In this document: positions 38,905 through 47,526 of the stretch, piece by piece
Numbering within the stretch: the stretch's first letter is position 1
How the letters are laid out: each line of letters starts with the position of its first letter
DNA from: Apibacter adventoris
GTDB taxonomy: Bacteria > Bacteroidota > Bacteroidia > Flavobacteriales > Weeksellaceae
NCBI RefSeq assembly: GCF_002964975.1
Contig: NZ_PSZM01000036.1
Location: 1 to 64,000, forward strand
Direction: 5' to 3'
DNA: 64,000 bases
The notes under the pieces: model-generated
Databases searched by the model: none
Seen by the model: the letters and a program-made list of their open reading frames with translations, nothing else
Told to the model about the DNA's origin: nothing
Translations under genes and position numbers: made by a program

Positions 38905-41259
38905 TTAAAATTCAAGTTTATAATAGAGATTACCTATCGAAGAAGAATCTCTATATTTCTCTATTGCGCCGGTTTTAAAATTATATCTGTGTCCATAAAA
39001 TTCTTTTGCGCTTGTCGCATTTAAACCTACAATGCCCCATTCATACGATCTTTTTTTATTATTAACGCGATAGCTCAAGGTATAATTTAACAAGAGCATT
39101 GCCCCTAATTGTTTGGAGTAGGCTTTTCGTTCATTATATTGGGCTTCTTTATCAGGATCATTCATTGTTGCTTCAACGTCTAAAGGAGAATAACGGTCAC
39201 CGCCTTGTAACGTTAACCTAAGATTGGCGCTAAGTATTTTATTCTTCCTTTTTCCAAATATCCATTCTTTTCCTCCCGAAGCATTCAATATATAATTCCG
39301 GTTAAATTTTGTATTATGCCAAACCCCATCTCCTCCCTTATATCTTGAATCAAACAATGTAGCAGTTATCAAATAATAATAGCCTTTATTAAGATATCTC
39401 TCCAAAGTAATATCAATACCTAAATTTGTTCCTTTCCCTTTATTGACCAAAGGTTCTTCAACATAAAACTGATCCCTGTTTAATACTGAGTAAGAACTAT
39501 CCGCTATTACCGGCACATCATAAAGATACTGAAAATATGGTTCTATCTTTAAATTAGTATTGTCTGATAATTTATAACTATAAGTAAACATCGCATGATG
39601 AGCTTTTGTGAAATCTAAATCTTTATTCATTGATTTGCTACCTGTGCTTTGAGTCTTTACAAAAAAAACATCTATTTTTTCCATTCTACTATGCATACCA
39701 TATGCAATTGCAAAGTAGGTCCGATCCCCGCTCTTCCACTTCATGGAAATACGAGGTTCAATAGTCCAATGATTATTTAAAGTTAGAATCTGGCTGTATA
39801 TACCCTGATTGAATGTCACTCTATCGCTTAGTCCAAACGATGCGCTTGTATAGCCCGATATTAATTCAGTATTTCCTTTACCTTGTGAAATTGTTTCGAG
39901 TGGATAAGCTTCATGAGGTGCTTTTTGCAAATTCATTCCATAAAACATTTTTGTATAAGTAAATCCTGTTTTATTGGTAAATCTATGACTGAATTTTTTA
40001 TTTAGAGATGCGTTGAAAATTAAATTGGTAGTATGACTATCAAGATATCCATAAGGAGTTGAGTTCATATTGGCGTCAAATACATCCTGTTTCACATTAT
40101 ATTTCGCATATGTACTTGCCAAAGAGCTTTTCAACATCGTATTATCATTGAAGAAATAGCGATGCGTTAATCCACCCGAAAGCATATATTGCTTTGATTG
40201 ACCTTTATTTCTATCTGAAAAATATTCCCATTTTTCCTGATCTTTTTCAAATTTTTGCTTATAGCTATCATATAATGCAGTACCCCAAACGGAAAAAGTG
40301 CCTGTTTTTTTTGTCGGAAAGTTTAGTTTGAAATTCAAGTCCTGATAGTTAAAATGATTTGAGGTTGAATCTTTGTCTATCTTATTCATCAAACCAATAA
40401 GCGAATACCGATAGTTTATAATATAGGAAGAATTTTGTTTCTTATTAATCGCTCCTTCGGATGCTAAATCTATCCCTAAAGTTCCAATTTGTAAAGTATA
40501 TTCTCTATTTTGAGTATTCCCATTTCTCATGCGCATATCAAAAACTCCTGATACTGCATTGCCATATTCAGCGGGAAAAGCGGCGGAGAAAAAATCAGAA
40601 TTACCAAGAACCTTATTGCTCAGTGAAGATAGTATACCCCCGCCAAGGGTTTGTATATCGGCAAAGTGATTGGGATTTGGTATTTCAACATCTTCTAATC
40701 TCCATTGTAGCAGATGTGGCGCGTTACCGTGAACGGATATTCCATTTGAAGATGGTGCAGATGCGATTCCCGCAAATGAAGAAATTAAACGGGCGGGATC
40801 ATCCAATCCTCCTGCAAAGCGGCTAGCTTCTTCCACGCTTAACATACGTGCTCCTGTCAGTGCCATTTTATTTATTGGGGCATCTTTTTCATAAGCGCTT
40901 ATAGTAATTTCACTTAGTTCATGTGAACTTTCCGTCATTGGAATTTCCAAATAGACTTCTTTTGATGTAGTTACTAGGATTTCACGAATAAAAAATGGTT
41001 GGTAACCTATACATGTTGCTTGAATAGTATGTCTTCCTACCGGTACATTTTTCAATATAAAATTTCCTTGCTCATCTGTTGTCGTTCCTATCTCAGGTAT
41101 ATCCGATATTCCAATTGAGATGAAAGATAATGGTTTTCCGGACTGAGAATCAACGGTTATGCCACGTATCGTTTGAGTAAATTGATCGTTTGTTACTTGT
41201 GCTTTTATATGAGCATAACATAAGAATCCTATTAAAAAGCTAATAACAAAATATTTCAT
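38905..41259 (-). CDS. TonB-dependent receptor with carboxypeptidase-like N-terminal domain
   Basis: This outer-membrane active-transport receptor has 784 residues. A signal peptide (HIKAQ, ~residue 21) is followed by a CarboxypepD_reg-like domain (TIRGITVDSQSGKPLSFISIGI...GTTTDEQGNFILKNVPVG). A plug domain (~130-240; ISVHGNAPHLLQWRLEDVEIPNPNHFADIQTLGGG) and a 22-strand-type barrel ending YYKLEF complete it. No SusD partner is adjacent, so polysaccharide uptake is not implied. It heads an operon with the two kinases and the LytTR regulator. Its G+C is visibly higher than its neighbours, which suggests horizontal origin. Confidence 0.88.
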   Translation of the reverse strand: MKYFVISFLIGFLCYAHIKAQVTNDQFTQTIRGITVDSQSGKPLSFISIGISDIPEIGTTTDEQGNFILKNVPVGRHTIQATCIGYQPFFIREILVTTSKEVYLEIPMTESSHELSEITISAYEKDAPINKMALTGARMLSVEEASRFAGGLDDPARLISSFAGIASAPSSNGISVHGNAPHLLQWRLEDVEIPNPNHFADIQTLGGGILSSLSNKVLGNSDFFSAAFPAEYGNAVSGVFDMRMRNGNTQNREYTLQIGTLGIDLASEGAINKKQNSSYIINYRYSLIGLMNKIDKDSTSNHFNYQDLNFKLNFPTKKTGTFSVWGTALYDSYKQKFEKDQEKWEYFSDRNKGQSKQYMLSGGLTHRYFFNDNTMLKSSLASTYAKYNVKQDVFDANMNSTPYGYLDSHTTNLIFNASLNKKFSHRFTNKTGFTYTKMFYGMNLQKAPHEAYPLETISQGKGNTELISGYTSASFGLSDRVTFNQGIYSQILTLNNHWTIEPRISMKWKSGDRTYFAIAYGMHSRMEKIDVFFVKTQSTGSKSMNKDLDFTKAHHAMFTYSYKLSDNTNLKIEPYFQYLYDVPVIADSSYSVLNRDQFYVEEPLVNKGKGTNLGIDITLERYLNKGYYYLITATLFDSRYKGGDGVWHNTKFNRNYILNASGGKEWIFGKRKNKILSANLRLTLQGGDRYSPLDVEATMNDPDKEAQYNERKAYSKQLGAMLLLNYTLSYRVNNKKRSYEWGIVGLNATSAKEFYGHRYNFKTGAIEKYRDSSSIGNLYYKLEF

Positions 41260-41704
41260 ATCTACGACTATTTATAGAATTTGACATTTTGTAAATCTAT
41301 ATTTAGTTTTATTAGCATTCAAAAAAAGTAGACAAAGACAAGTTTTTGATAGACGGATGGCGCTGAAATGATAATAGAATATAAGATGGGCAATGATTTA
41401 TTATAGTATTAAAAGGTAAAAAGCGGTTAATCCAAATAGATTATAATCATTGTCATAGATTTATTTCGTACTATGAAAATGAAATATAGAAGACAATAGT
41501 TTGCTCGTTTTTAAATCATTGTTTATTGTTCATATTTCTATATTTATTACCTATTTTTCAACAGATAAATTATATTTTTTTATTATTATATTTTTTAATA
41601 ATACCTTTAAAATATGTTTATAATTATATATTTATATTAATGGATTCTATTTTTAATTACCTTTGTTTTTTATCTTTTATAAAGTAACTAAAACAAAGAT
41701 TTCC
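41260..41704. other. divergent intergenic region between the two outer-membrane receptors
   Basis: This 445-bp gap contains the second copy of AAAAAGTAGACA (41323-41334) and the -7 box of the downstream gene. No ORF or clear gene remnant is visible. The half next to the receptor has more G/C than the A/T-dominated half next to 41705. Confidence 0.45.
41658..41665 (+). promoter_or_regulatory. candidate -7 box (TACCTTTG)
   Basis: TACCTTTG matches TAnnTTTG and lies about 40 bp upstream of the ATG at 41705. Its position argues against the in-frame TTG at 41663 being the start codon. Confidence 0.5.
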
Positions 41705-44206
41705 ATGAAATTTTTAATTATTGTATTCTTTTCTTTTTTTATTTCTTTGTTTGCTTATACTCAGGATAGTTTAGTTATTATATCTAAAATTATAAATCCT
41801 GATATTCCTTGTAGAAAAGATAGTACAAATAAAAAAATTACCCTACAGTATAAACAAAATAACTCTTATATAGATATTAATACTTTTAAATCTAATAAAT
41901 GTATAAATTATTATATTATTCCTAAAGTTAATGGTGAATATAAATTTATTGTTACAACTAAGAGCTATGAAACCGAATTTTCTACTTTCGAAATAACTGA
42001 AAAAACCTCTGATTCTTTAGAAATCAATGAAATATTTCTTTTTAATAAAGCACCCATATATTATAAAGAAAAGGAAATACATGAAGTTACTATAACAGGA
42101 GAACGCAAAAGTTTAGTGAAATTTGAGGCAAATAAAACCATTTATATGGTAAAAGATAATGATTTATTATCCGGGGGAAGCATAGAAGATGCTGTTAAAA
42201 AACTGCCTGGTGTGATTAAAGGTTTTGGTGGAGAGTTAACTGTCAACGGTAAATCTATGGCTATCTATATTGATAATTCCCCTTCAGGTTTGACAGGTTC
42301 TGACTTGGAAAATCTTTTACAAAGTATCCCAGCAAGTTCTATTGAAAAAATTGAAATTATAAATAATCCCGGAGCTTCTTATGATGCAAATACGGGAGGA
42401 GGAATTATTAATATTATTACCAACGGAAATGCTTTGAGAGGTATTAATGGAGCTGCTACTTTAAATTATCGTTTTAACCGAAATAATAAAATTTCTCCTT
42501 CTATTAATATAAATTCTCGGCTTAATAATATAAGTGTACAATTGAATAGCGGATTTAATTATAGGGAATGGAACAAAACCAATAATTATGAGAGAGAGTT
42601 CATTTATTTTTCTCCGCATATTTTTTTCTATCAAAAAGGAAAAGATGAAGGATATAATCGTTATTATTATTTTCGACCTTCAGCTAATATAAAATTAGGA
42701 AATAAAAGTAATTTACTTATTAATTATAATTATAGTTATACATATAATGATCTTTTTAACACTACTAATTCTGAAAGCCTAAATTCTATTAAATCTATAG
42801 ATTTATCTTCTACTAACAAATCCACAAACAAAAACTCTAATCACGAAATAATAACTCAATATAAAACTCAATTAGACAGTCTAGGAACAAAATTTGATGT
42901 TACAGCCTATTTTTCTCATTATGATAAAATACCTAGTAATAAAAATGCTCAAAATAATTCAGGTATCAATTCTTACTCTATCAATAAAATTGATTTGAAT
43001 TATAATAATTTTTATGCAAAATCCAACTTTGAAATTCCAATAAAAAAAATAGACTTAAGTGTAAATTTAGGGGGAAAATATTCTATCACTCATTCATCAA
43101 GTTCAGGAAAATATAATTTAATGAACAAGTCTTCTTCTATATTTGAATATCCGGAGTATATTTCTAATCTTACTTTTGATTATGATGATTATCAATATGC
43201 TTTTTACACAGAGGTAAATAAAAACTTTAAAAAATTAAATATTACTGCTGGTTTACGTTATGAAAATTTGAAATATAAAAGTCATATAAAGGAATATGTT
43301 CGAGAAATTGATAATCGATTAGACAAAATGTATCCTTCTATAAGCTTTTTATATAAAATAACTCCTATACTAAATTTTACTACATCATATAGAAAAAGTA
43401 TATCACTCCCTCCCTATACTAACTTAGATCCTAATATAAATGGATATTATGATGAATTTAATACAACTACAGGAAACCCTTATTTAAAACCGGATTTTTA
43501 CAATAATTATGAGATAACTTTCAGTGCTTTTAATTATTTACGTTTAGGTTTTCAATACACGTATTCTAATCAGGTAAACCTACTTTCTTTTGAAACTAAA
43601 GATAATTCTCTTAATGTAAACCAAACAACTCAAACATTTAACGGATTAAAAAATTATAACGTTTCTTTAGGAATACCAATTCCTTTTGATCTAATTAGAA
43701 AAGGTAAAAAATTTTTTAAAGAGCCCTTAAATGTTGATAAAATGAGTTTTCTGTATTTTTTTAATATGTATAATTATTTTAAACTTGATGACTATCCTTA
43801 TATAAATAAGGTAAAACCTATATGGATTTTTAGTTTTTATACACAAATCTTTCTTCCTATGGATTTAAAATTCTCTGGATTTTATTTGTTCAGTACTAAT
43901 AAAGGAAATTATAAAATATATACTGCAAATAGACCTTTTAACTATTCAAATTTTGAATTATCAAAATCTTTTTATAACAAAGCTTTTAAAGCATCATTTG
44001 GGGTAGAAAATTTGTTTAATAACAGTAAAATTGCAGCTGGTATTATAAGTCATAACCTAAATACTAATTCTTATCAAAAAGATGATAATCAAATATTTTA
44101 TTTAAAATTATCTTATAACTTCGGAAAGTTAAAAAATCTTAAAAAAGAAAATACAATTATAGATAATGATAAACAAAAAAATAGTTTTAACATACCTTAT
44201 AAATAA
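41705..44206 (+). CDS. outer-membrane beta-barrel receptor of the TonB-dependent receptor superfamily
   Basis: The 833-residue product has a signal peptide (AYTQ, ~residue 20) and a short Ig-like region (~21-115). A plug follows with EVTITGERKSLVKFEANKTIYMVKD, LPGVIKGFGGELTVNGKSMAIYIDN and IEIINNPGASYDANTGGGIINI. The long barrel has FGVENLFNN near its end. This is the 'outer membrane beta-barrel family' (OMP_b-brl_3) pattern. A C-terminal tail of ~25 charged residues extends past the last strand. Ligand unknown. It converges on the GNAT gene with only 6 bp between stops and no visible terminator. Confidence 0.85.
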   Translation: MKFLIIVFFSFFISLFAYTQDSLVIISKIINPDIPCRKDSTNKKITLQYKQNNSYIDINTFKSNKCINYYIIPKVNGEYKFIVTTKSYETEFSTFEITEKTSDSLEINEIFLFNKAPIYYKEKEIHEVTITGERKSLVKFEANKTIYMVKDNDLLSGGSIEDAVKKLPGVIKGFGGELTVNGKSMAIYIDNSPSGLTGSDLENLLQSIPASSIEKIEIINNPGASYDANTGGGIINIITNGNALRGINGAATLNYRFNRNNKISPSININSRLNNISVQLNSGFNYREWNKTNNYEREFIYFSPHIFFYQKGKDEGYNRYYYFRPSANIKLGNKSNLLINYNYSYTYNDLFNTTNSESLNSIKSIDLSSTNKSTNKNSNHEIITQYKTQLDSLGTKFDVTAYFSHYDKIPSNKNAQNNSGINSYSINKIDLNYNNFYAKSNFEIPIKKIDLSVNLGGKYSITHSSSSGKYNLMNKSSSIFEYPEYISNLTFDYDDYQYAFYTEVNKNFKKLNITAGLRYENLKYKSHIKEYVREIDNRLDKMYPSISFLYKITPILNFTTSYRKSISLPPYTNLDPNINGYYDEFNTTTGNPYLKPDFYNNYEITFSAFNYLRLGFQYTYSNQVNLLSFETKDNSLNVNQTTQTFNGLKNYNVSLGIPIPFDLIRKGKKFFKEPLNVDKMSFLYFFNMYNYFKLDDYPYINKVKPIWIFSFYTQIFLPMDLKFSGFYLFSTNKGNYKIYTANRPFNYSNFELSKSFYNKAFKASFGVENLFNNSKIAAGIISHNLNTNSYQKDDNQIFYLKLSYNFGKLKNLKKENTIIDNDKQKNSFNIPYK

Positions 44207-44212
44207 TTATTC

Positions 44213-44674
44213 CTATTTAGCATGTTTTATCATCTCAATATGCTTAATTCCATCTTCTAAATAAACCTCACCTTCTGTTACAAAATTAAATTTTTTATAA
44301 AAAGGAATAGCATAATATTGTGCTCCTATTCTTATGTTTTGTTTTCCATAAAGTTCATATAAGGTTTCTATTGACTTTTCCATTAATAATTTACCTATTC
44401 CTGATGAACGTACTTTTTTATGGGTAATTACCCTACCTATAGAGGCTTCTTTAAAGGTGATTCCTACATCAAAAATACGAGAATAAGCTACCAGTTTACC
44501 ATCTAAATACACAAGAATATGTGTTGCTTTAAAATCTTTATTATCTAAGTCCTGATAAGGGCAATTTTGTTCAACAATAAAAATTTCATTTCGCAATTGC
44601 ATTATTTCATACAATTCATACAAAGTTAATTCATTAAACTTCTTTACTACACTTTTAAAATTATTCGTTTGCAT
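44213..44674 (-). CDS. GNAT N-acetyltransferase, ElaA-like
   Basis: This 153-residue protein has [28 protein letters not shown], a block shared by the ElaA family, and the acetyl-CoA-binding segment [25 protein letters not shown] (Q/RxxGxG/A type). The acceptor substrate is unknown. Its ATG lies within the end of fbp (14-bp overlap), so it is likely translated from the fbp transcript. Confidence 0.85.
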   Translation of the reverse strand: MQTNNFKSVVKKFNELTLYELYEIMQLRNEIFIVEQNCPYQDLDNKDFKATHILVYLDGKLVAYSRIFDVGITFKEASIGRVITHKKVRSSGIGKLLMEKSIETLYELYGKQNIRIGAQYYAIPFYKKFNFVTEGEVYLEDGIKHIEMIKHAK

Positions 44675-45674
44675 TTTTCATAAATTCCTCAACTTTTATA
44701 ACCATTTCTTTTGATCCACAAATAAAAGGTGACCTTTGGTGTAATTCTATAGGATTCAGGTCTAAAATACGAGTAAAACCATCACTAGCAGAACCACCTG
44801 CTTGTTCAGCTAGAAAGGCCATAGGATTACATTCGTAAAGCAAACGTAGTTTACCTTTCGGCGCATGGGAATAAGACGGGTATAAGTAAATTCCTCCTTT
44901 TAACATATTCCTATGAAAATCAGCTACCAATGAACCAATATATCGAGAGGTATAGGGCCTTTCTCCTTCTTCTTCTTGACAATATTTTATGTATTTTTTT
45001 ATTCCTAAAGGAAATTTTATATAATTTCCTTCATTTATGGAATATATATTCCCTTTTTCAGGGATTTTAATATCTGGATGTGAAAGATAATAAACACCTA
45101 AAGCCGGGTCTAAAGTAAATCCATTTACTCCGTATCCTGTTGTATATACTATCATAGTAGAAGAACCATAAACTACATACCCTGCTGCCACTTGTTTATT
45201 TCCTGGTTGTAAAAAATCTTTAAGTTCTACGGGCGTTCCTTCAGAAGTAACTCTCCTATATATAGAAAAAATAGTTCCTACATTTACATTTACATCTATA
45301 TTTGAAGAACCATCTAAGGGGTCTATTAAAACAACATATTTACTTTCATTAGCATTTTTTCCTGCTTTTACTTCAATAAAATCCTTATTTTCTTCTGAAG
45401 CTATTCCACATACTACTTCCCTGTTATTTAATGCCGCTATAAAAACTTCATTTGCAAAAACATCTAATTTTTGCTGTTCTTCTCCTTGCACATTTTTGTT
45501 TCCCATAGCTCCGATAATATCTACCAAACCTGCCTTATTAACTTCTTGATTAACAACTTTAGATGCCAATTTAATAGCACTTAAAAGTCTCGATAATTCT
45601 CCTGAAGAATATTGAAATTCAGATTGTTTTTCTATGATAAATTCTCCTAGTGTTTGCGGATTTATTATTTTCAT
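44661..45674 (-). CDS. fbp: fructose-1,6-bisphosphatase, class I
   Basis: This gluconeogenic enzyme hydrolyses fructose-1,6-bisphosphate to fructose-6-phosphate. The 337 residues contain the metal-site motif [24 protein letters not shown] and the substrate-binding block [44 protein letters not shown] is also typical. It is expected to be Mg-dependent and cytosolic. The partner role fits the window: G3P oxidised to DHAP by the Glp enzymes can be routed to hexoses through Fbp. A candidate -7 box precedes the start. Confidence 0.95.
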   Translation of the reverse strand: MKIINPQTLGEFIIEKQSEFQYSSGELSRLLSAIKLASKVVNQEVNKAGLVDIIGAMGNKNVQGEEQQKLDVFANEVFIAALNNREVVCGIASEENKDFIEVKAGKNANESKYVVLIDPLDGSSNIDVNVNVGTIFSIYRRVTSEGTPVELKDFLQPGNKQVAAGYVVYGSSTMIVYTTGYGVNGFTLDPALGVYYLSHPDIKIPEKGNIYSINEGNYIKFPLGIKKYIKYCQEEEGERPYTSRYIGSLVADFHRNMLKGGIYLYPSYSHAPKGKLRLLYECNPMAFLAEQAGGSASDGFTRILDLNPIELHQRSPFICGSKEMVIKVEEFMKNANE

Positions 45675-45705
45675 TTTAAACCTATATTTGTGGTTATCTT
45701 CAATC

Positions 45706-45713
45706 CAAATATA
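45706..45713 (-). promoter_or_regulatory. candidate -7 box (TATATTTG) for fbp
   Basis: On the minus strand this is TATATTTG, matching TAnnTTTG, about 32 bp upstream of the fbp ATG. Confidence 0.5.
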
Positions 45714-45755
45714 TTCATTTTTAGCTTTACTTTATAACTATATTTATATTTATCA

Positions 45756-45763
45756 TATCTTTG
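45756..45763 (+). promoter_or_regulatory. candidate -7 box (TATCTTTG) for the GNAT-aspartokinase-olsF operon
   Basis: TATCTTTG matches TAnnTTTG and lies about 48 bp upstream of the GNAT ATG at 45812. It is divergent from the fbp promoter. Confidence 0.5.
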
Positions 45764-45811
45764 TTTAATTAAAATTATATAAAAATATAATTTATATTTC
45801 TGTAAAACAAT

Positions 45812-46258
45812 ATGATAACTATTAATAAAGCAGCACTGAATGAAATAACACATTGCTATAAGTTGATACAAAAATTGGCTGTTTATGAAGGAGAAGATAG
45901 TAACTCTATTATAAGTTTAAAAGAGTTTATTAACCTTACTTCTACTACATCTCCTATTTTTCATATTTTAACAGCAAAAAAAAATAATATTATAGCAGGA
46001 ATTGCAATTTATTATTATAGGTATTCTACTTGGAAAGGCAAACATATTCATTTGGAAGATTTATTTGTAGATGAAAGTTACCGTAAAGAAGGAATAGGTA
46101 AATTATTAATGGAAAAGTTAATTTCTATAGCTAAAACTGAACAATTAAAAAGAATAGAGTGGGAGGTACATAGTATAAATATCGAAGCTAAAAATTTTTA
46201 TAAAAAAATGGGTGCTGAAATTAGTGAAATCTGGCAAATTAGTCGTTTAGAATTATAA
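45812..46258 (+). CDS. GNAT N-acetyltransferase
   Basis: This 148-residue single-domain acetyltransferase resembles the spermidine/diamine acetyltransferase-like group. ITHCYKLIQKLAVYEGE opens it, and [25 protein letters not shown] is the acetyl-CoA site. RIEWEVHSINIEAKNFYKKMGAE is the conserved C-terminal half of that group. The acceptor is unknown but could be a polyamine or an amino acid. It starts an operon with aspartate kinase (17-bp gap). Confidence 0.85.
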   Translation: MITINKAALNEITHCYKLIQKLAVYEGEDSNSIISLKEFINLTSTTSPIFHILTAKKNNIIAGIAIYYYRYSTWKGKHIHLEDLFVDESYRKEGIGKLLMEKLISIAKTEQLKRIEWEVHSINIEAKNFYKKMGAEISEIWQISRLEL

Positions 46259-46275
46259 TAACATTTAATGTCCTT

Positions 46276-47526
46276 ATGAATGTTTATAAATTTGGTGGGG
46301 CTTCTGTTAAAGATGCTGATAGTATTAAAAACGTTGTAAATGTTTTACGTACTTCTGGTTATAATAATACAGTTATTGTTGTTTCAGCTATGGGTAATAC
46401 CACTAATGAATTAGAAGAAATTGTAAATTCTTATTTTGTCAACAATAATTATTCGGATTGTATTGAAAAAATAAGGAAAAATCATTTTGAAATACTTTCG
46501 CAACTATTTGATTATAAGGAAAATATTTTTACTATTATCAATAAATATTTCTCTGATCTATATACATTTCTGAAGAAAAATAAGTCTCAAAATTATAATT
46601 TTATTTATGATCAAATTGTAAGTTTTGGTGAACTTATTTCCAGTCAAATTGTAAGCAATTATCTTAATAAATCCGGAATAATAAATACTTGGATTGATAT
46701 CAGAGACTATATAAAAACTGACAATACTTATAGAGAAGGAAAAGTAATTTGGAAATTAACTGAAAAAAATTTTGAAAATTTTGATACTTCTAAAGTATAT
46801 GTTACTCAAGGTTTTTTAGCTGCAGATGACAATTACTTTAGTGTAACACTAGGACGTGAAGGATCAGATTATTCAGCTGCAATTATTGCTTATTGCTTAC
46901 AAGCTGAAAAAATGATTATATGGAAAGATGTACCTGGAGTAATGAATGCAGATCCAAAATATTTTAAAGAAGCTCAATTGTTAAAATTTATTTCTTATGA
47001 AGAAACTATAGAATTATCTTTTTATGGAGCTTCTGTTATACACCCAAAAACCATACAACCATTACAACAAAAAGAAATACCACTAAATGTTAGGTCTTTT
47101 ATATATCCAGAAAAAAAAGGAACCATTATTAAAAAAGGGGCAACTATTGATCCTTTAATTCCTTGCTTTATATTAAAAAAAGATATACATCTTTTAACAA
47201 TATCATCACGTGATTTTTCATTTATGCAAGAAAAAAATTTAAGTTATATTTTTAATAAATTATCTGTTCTAAACATTAAAGTTACTATGTTAAATATAGC
47301 AGCTGTTTCAATATCTTTATGTGTTGAAGATAAGTATAATAATTTAAGTAAATTAATAGAAGAATTAGAAATATTTTTTAAATTAAATATTATTAAAAAT
47401 GTATCTTTATATACTATTCGACATTCTAATGCTGAAATACAGCATAAACTTAAAAGCAATAAAAATGTTTTGTTAGAACAATTAGTAAAAAATACCTATC
47501 AAGTAGTTATAAATGATTCGTTATGA
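46276..47526 (+). CDS. lysC: aspartate kinase
   Basis: This enzyme phosphorylates L-aspartate, the first step toward lysine/diaminopimelate, threonine and methionine. The start MNVYKFGGASVKDADSI is the KFGG kinase signature. VTLGREGSDYSAAIIAYCL and WKDVPGVMNADPK are the core ATP/aspartate motifs, and YGASVIHPKTIQPL closes the kinase domain (~1-285). Two ACT-like regulatory segments occupy ~300-400. At 416 residues it is monofunctional, with no fused homoserine dehydrogenase. It overlaps olsF by ATGA (4 bp), suggesting coupling of amino-acid and ornithine-lipid-like synthesis genes. The symbol is generic. Confidence 0.9.
   Translation: MNVYKFGGASVKDADSIKNVVNVLRTSGYNNTVIVVSAMGNTTNELEEIVNSYFVNNNYSDCIEKIRKNHFEILSQLFDYKENIFTIINKYFSDLYTFLKKNKSQNYNFIYDQIVSFGELISSQIVSNYLNKSGIINTWIDIRDYIKTDNTYREGKVIWKLTEKNFENFDTSKVYVTQGFLAADDNYFSVTLGREGSDYSAAIIAYCLQAEKMIIWKDVPGVMNADPKYFKEAQLLKFISYEETIELSFYGASVIHPKTIQPLQQKEIPLNVRSFIYPEKKGTIIKKGATIDPLIPCFILKKDIHLLTISSRDFSFMQEKNLSYIFNKLSVLNIKVTMLNIAAVSISLCVEDKYNNLSKLIEELEIFFKLNIIKNVSLYTIRHSNAEIQHKLKSNKNVLLEQLVKNTYQVVINDSL

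Noticed and set aside
38905-41259. SusC/SusD polysaccharide utilisation locus
   Set aside because: There is no SusD, no glycoside hydrolase and the receptor does not show a SusC-type signature, so the PUL idea is not supported.
47204-47216. CACGTG in the aspartate kinase gene as a parS site
   Set aside because: The flanking bases do not match and it is within coding sequence.
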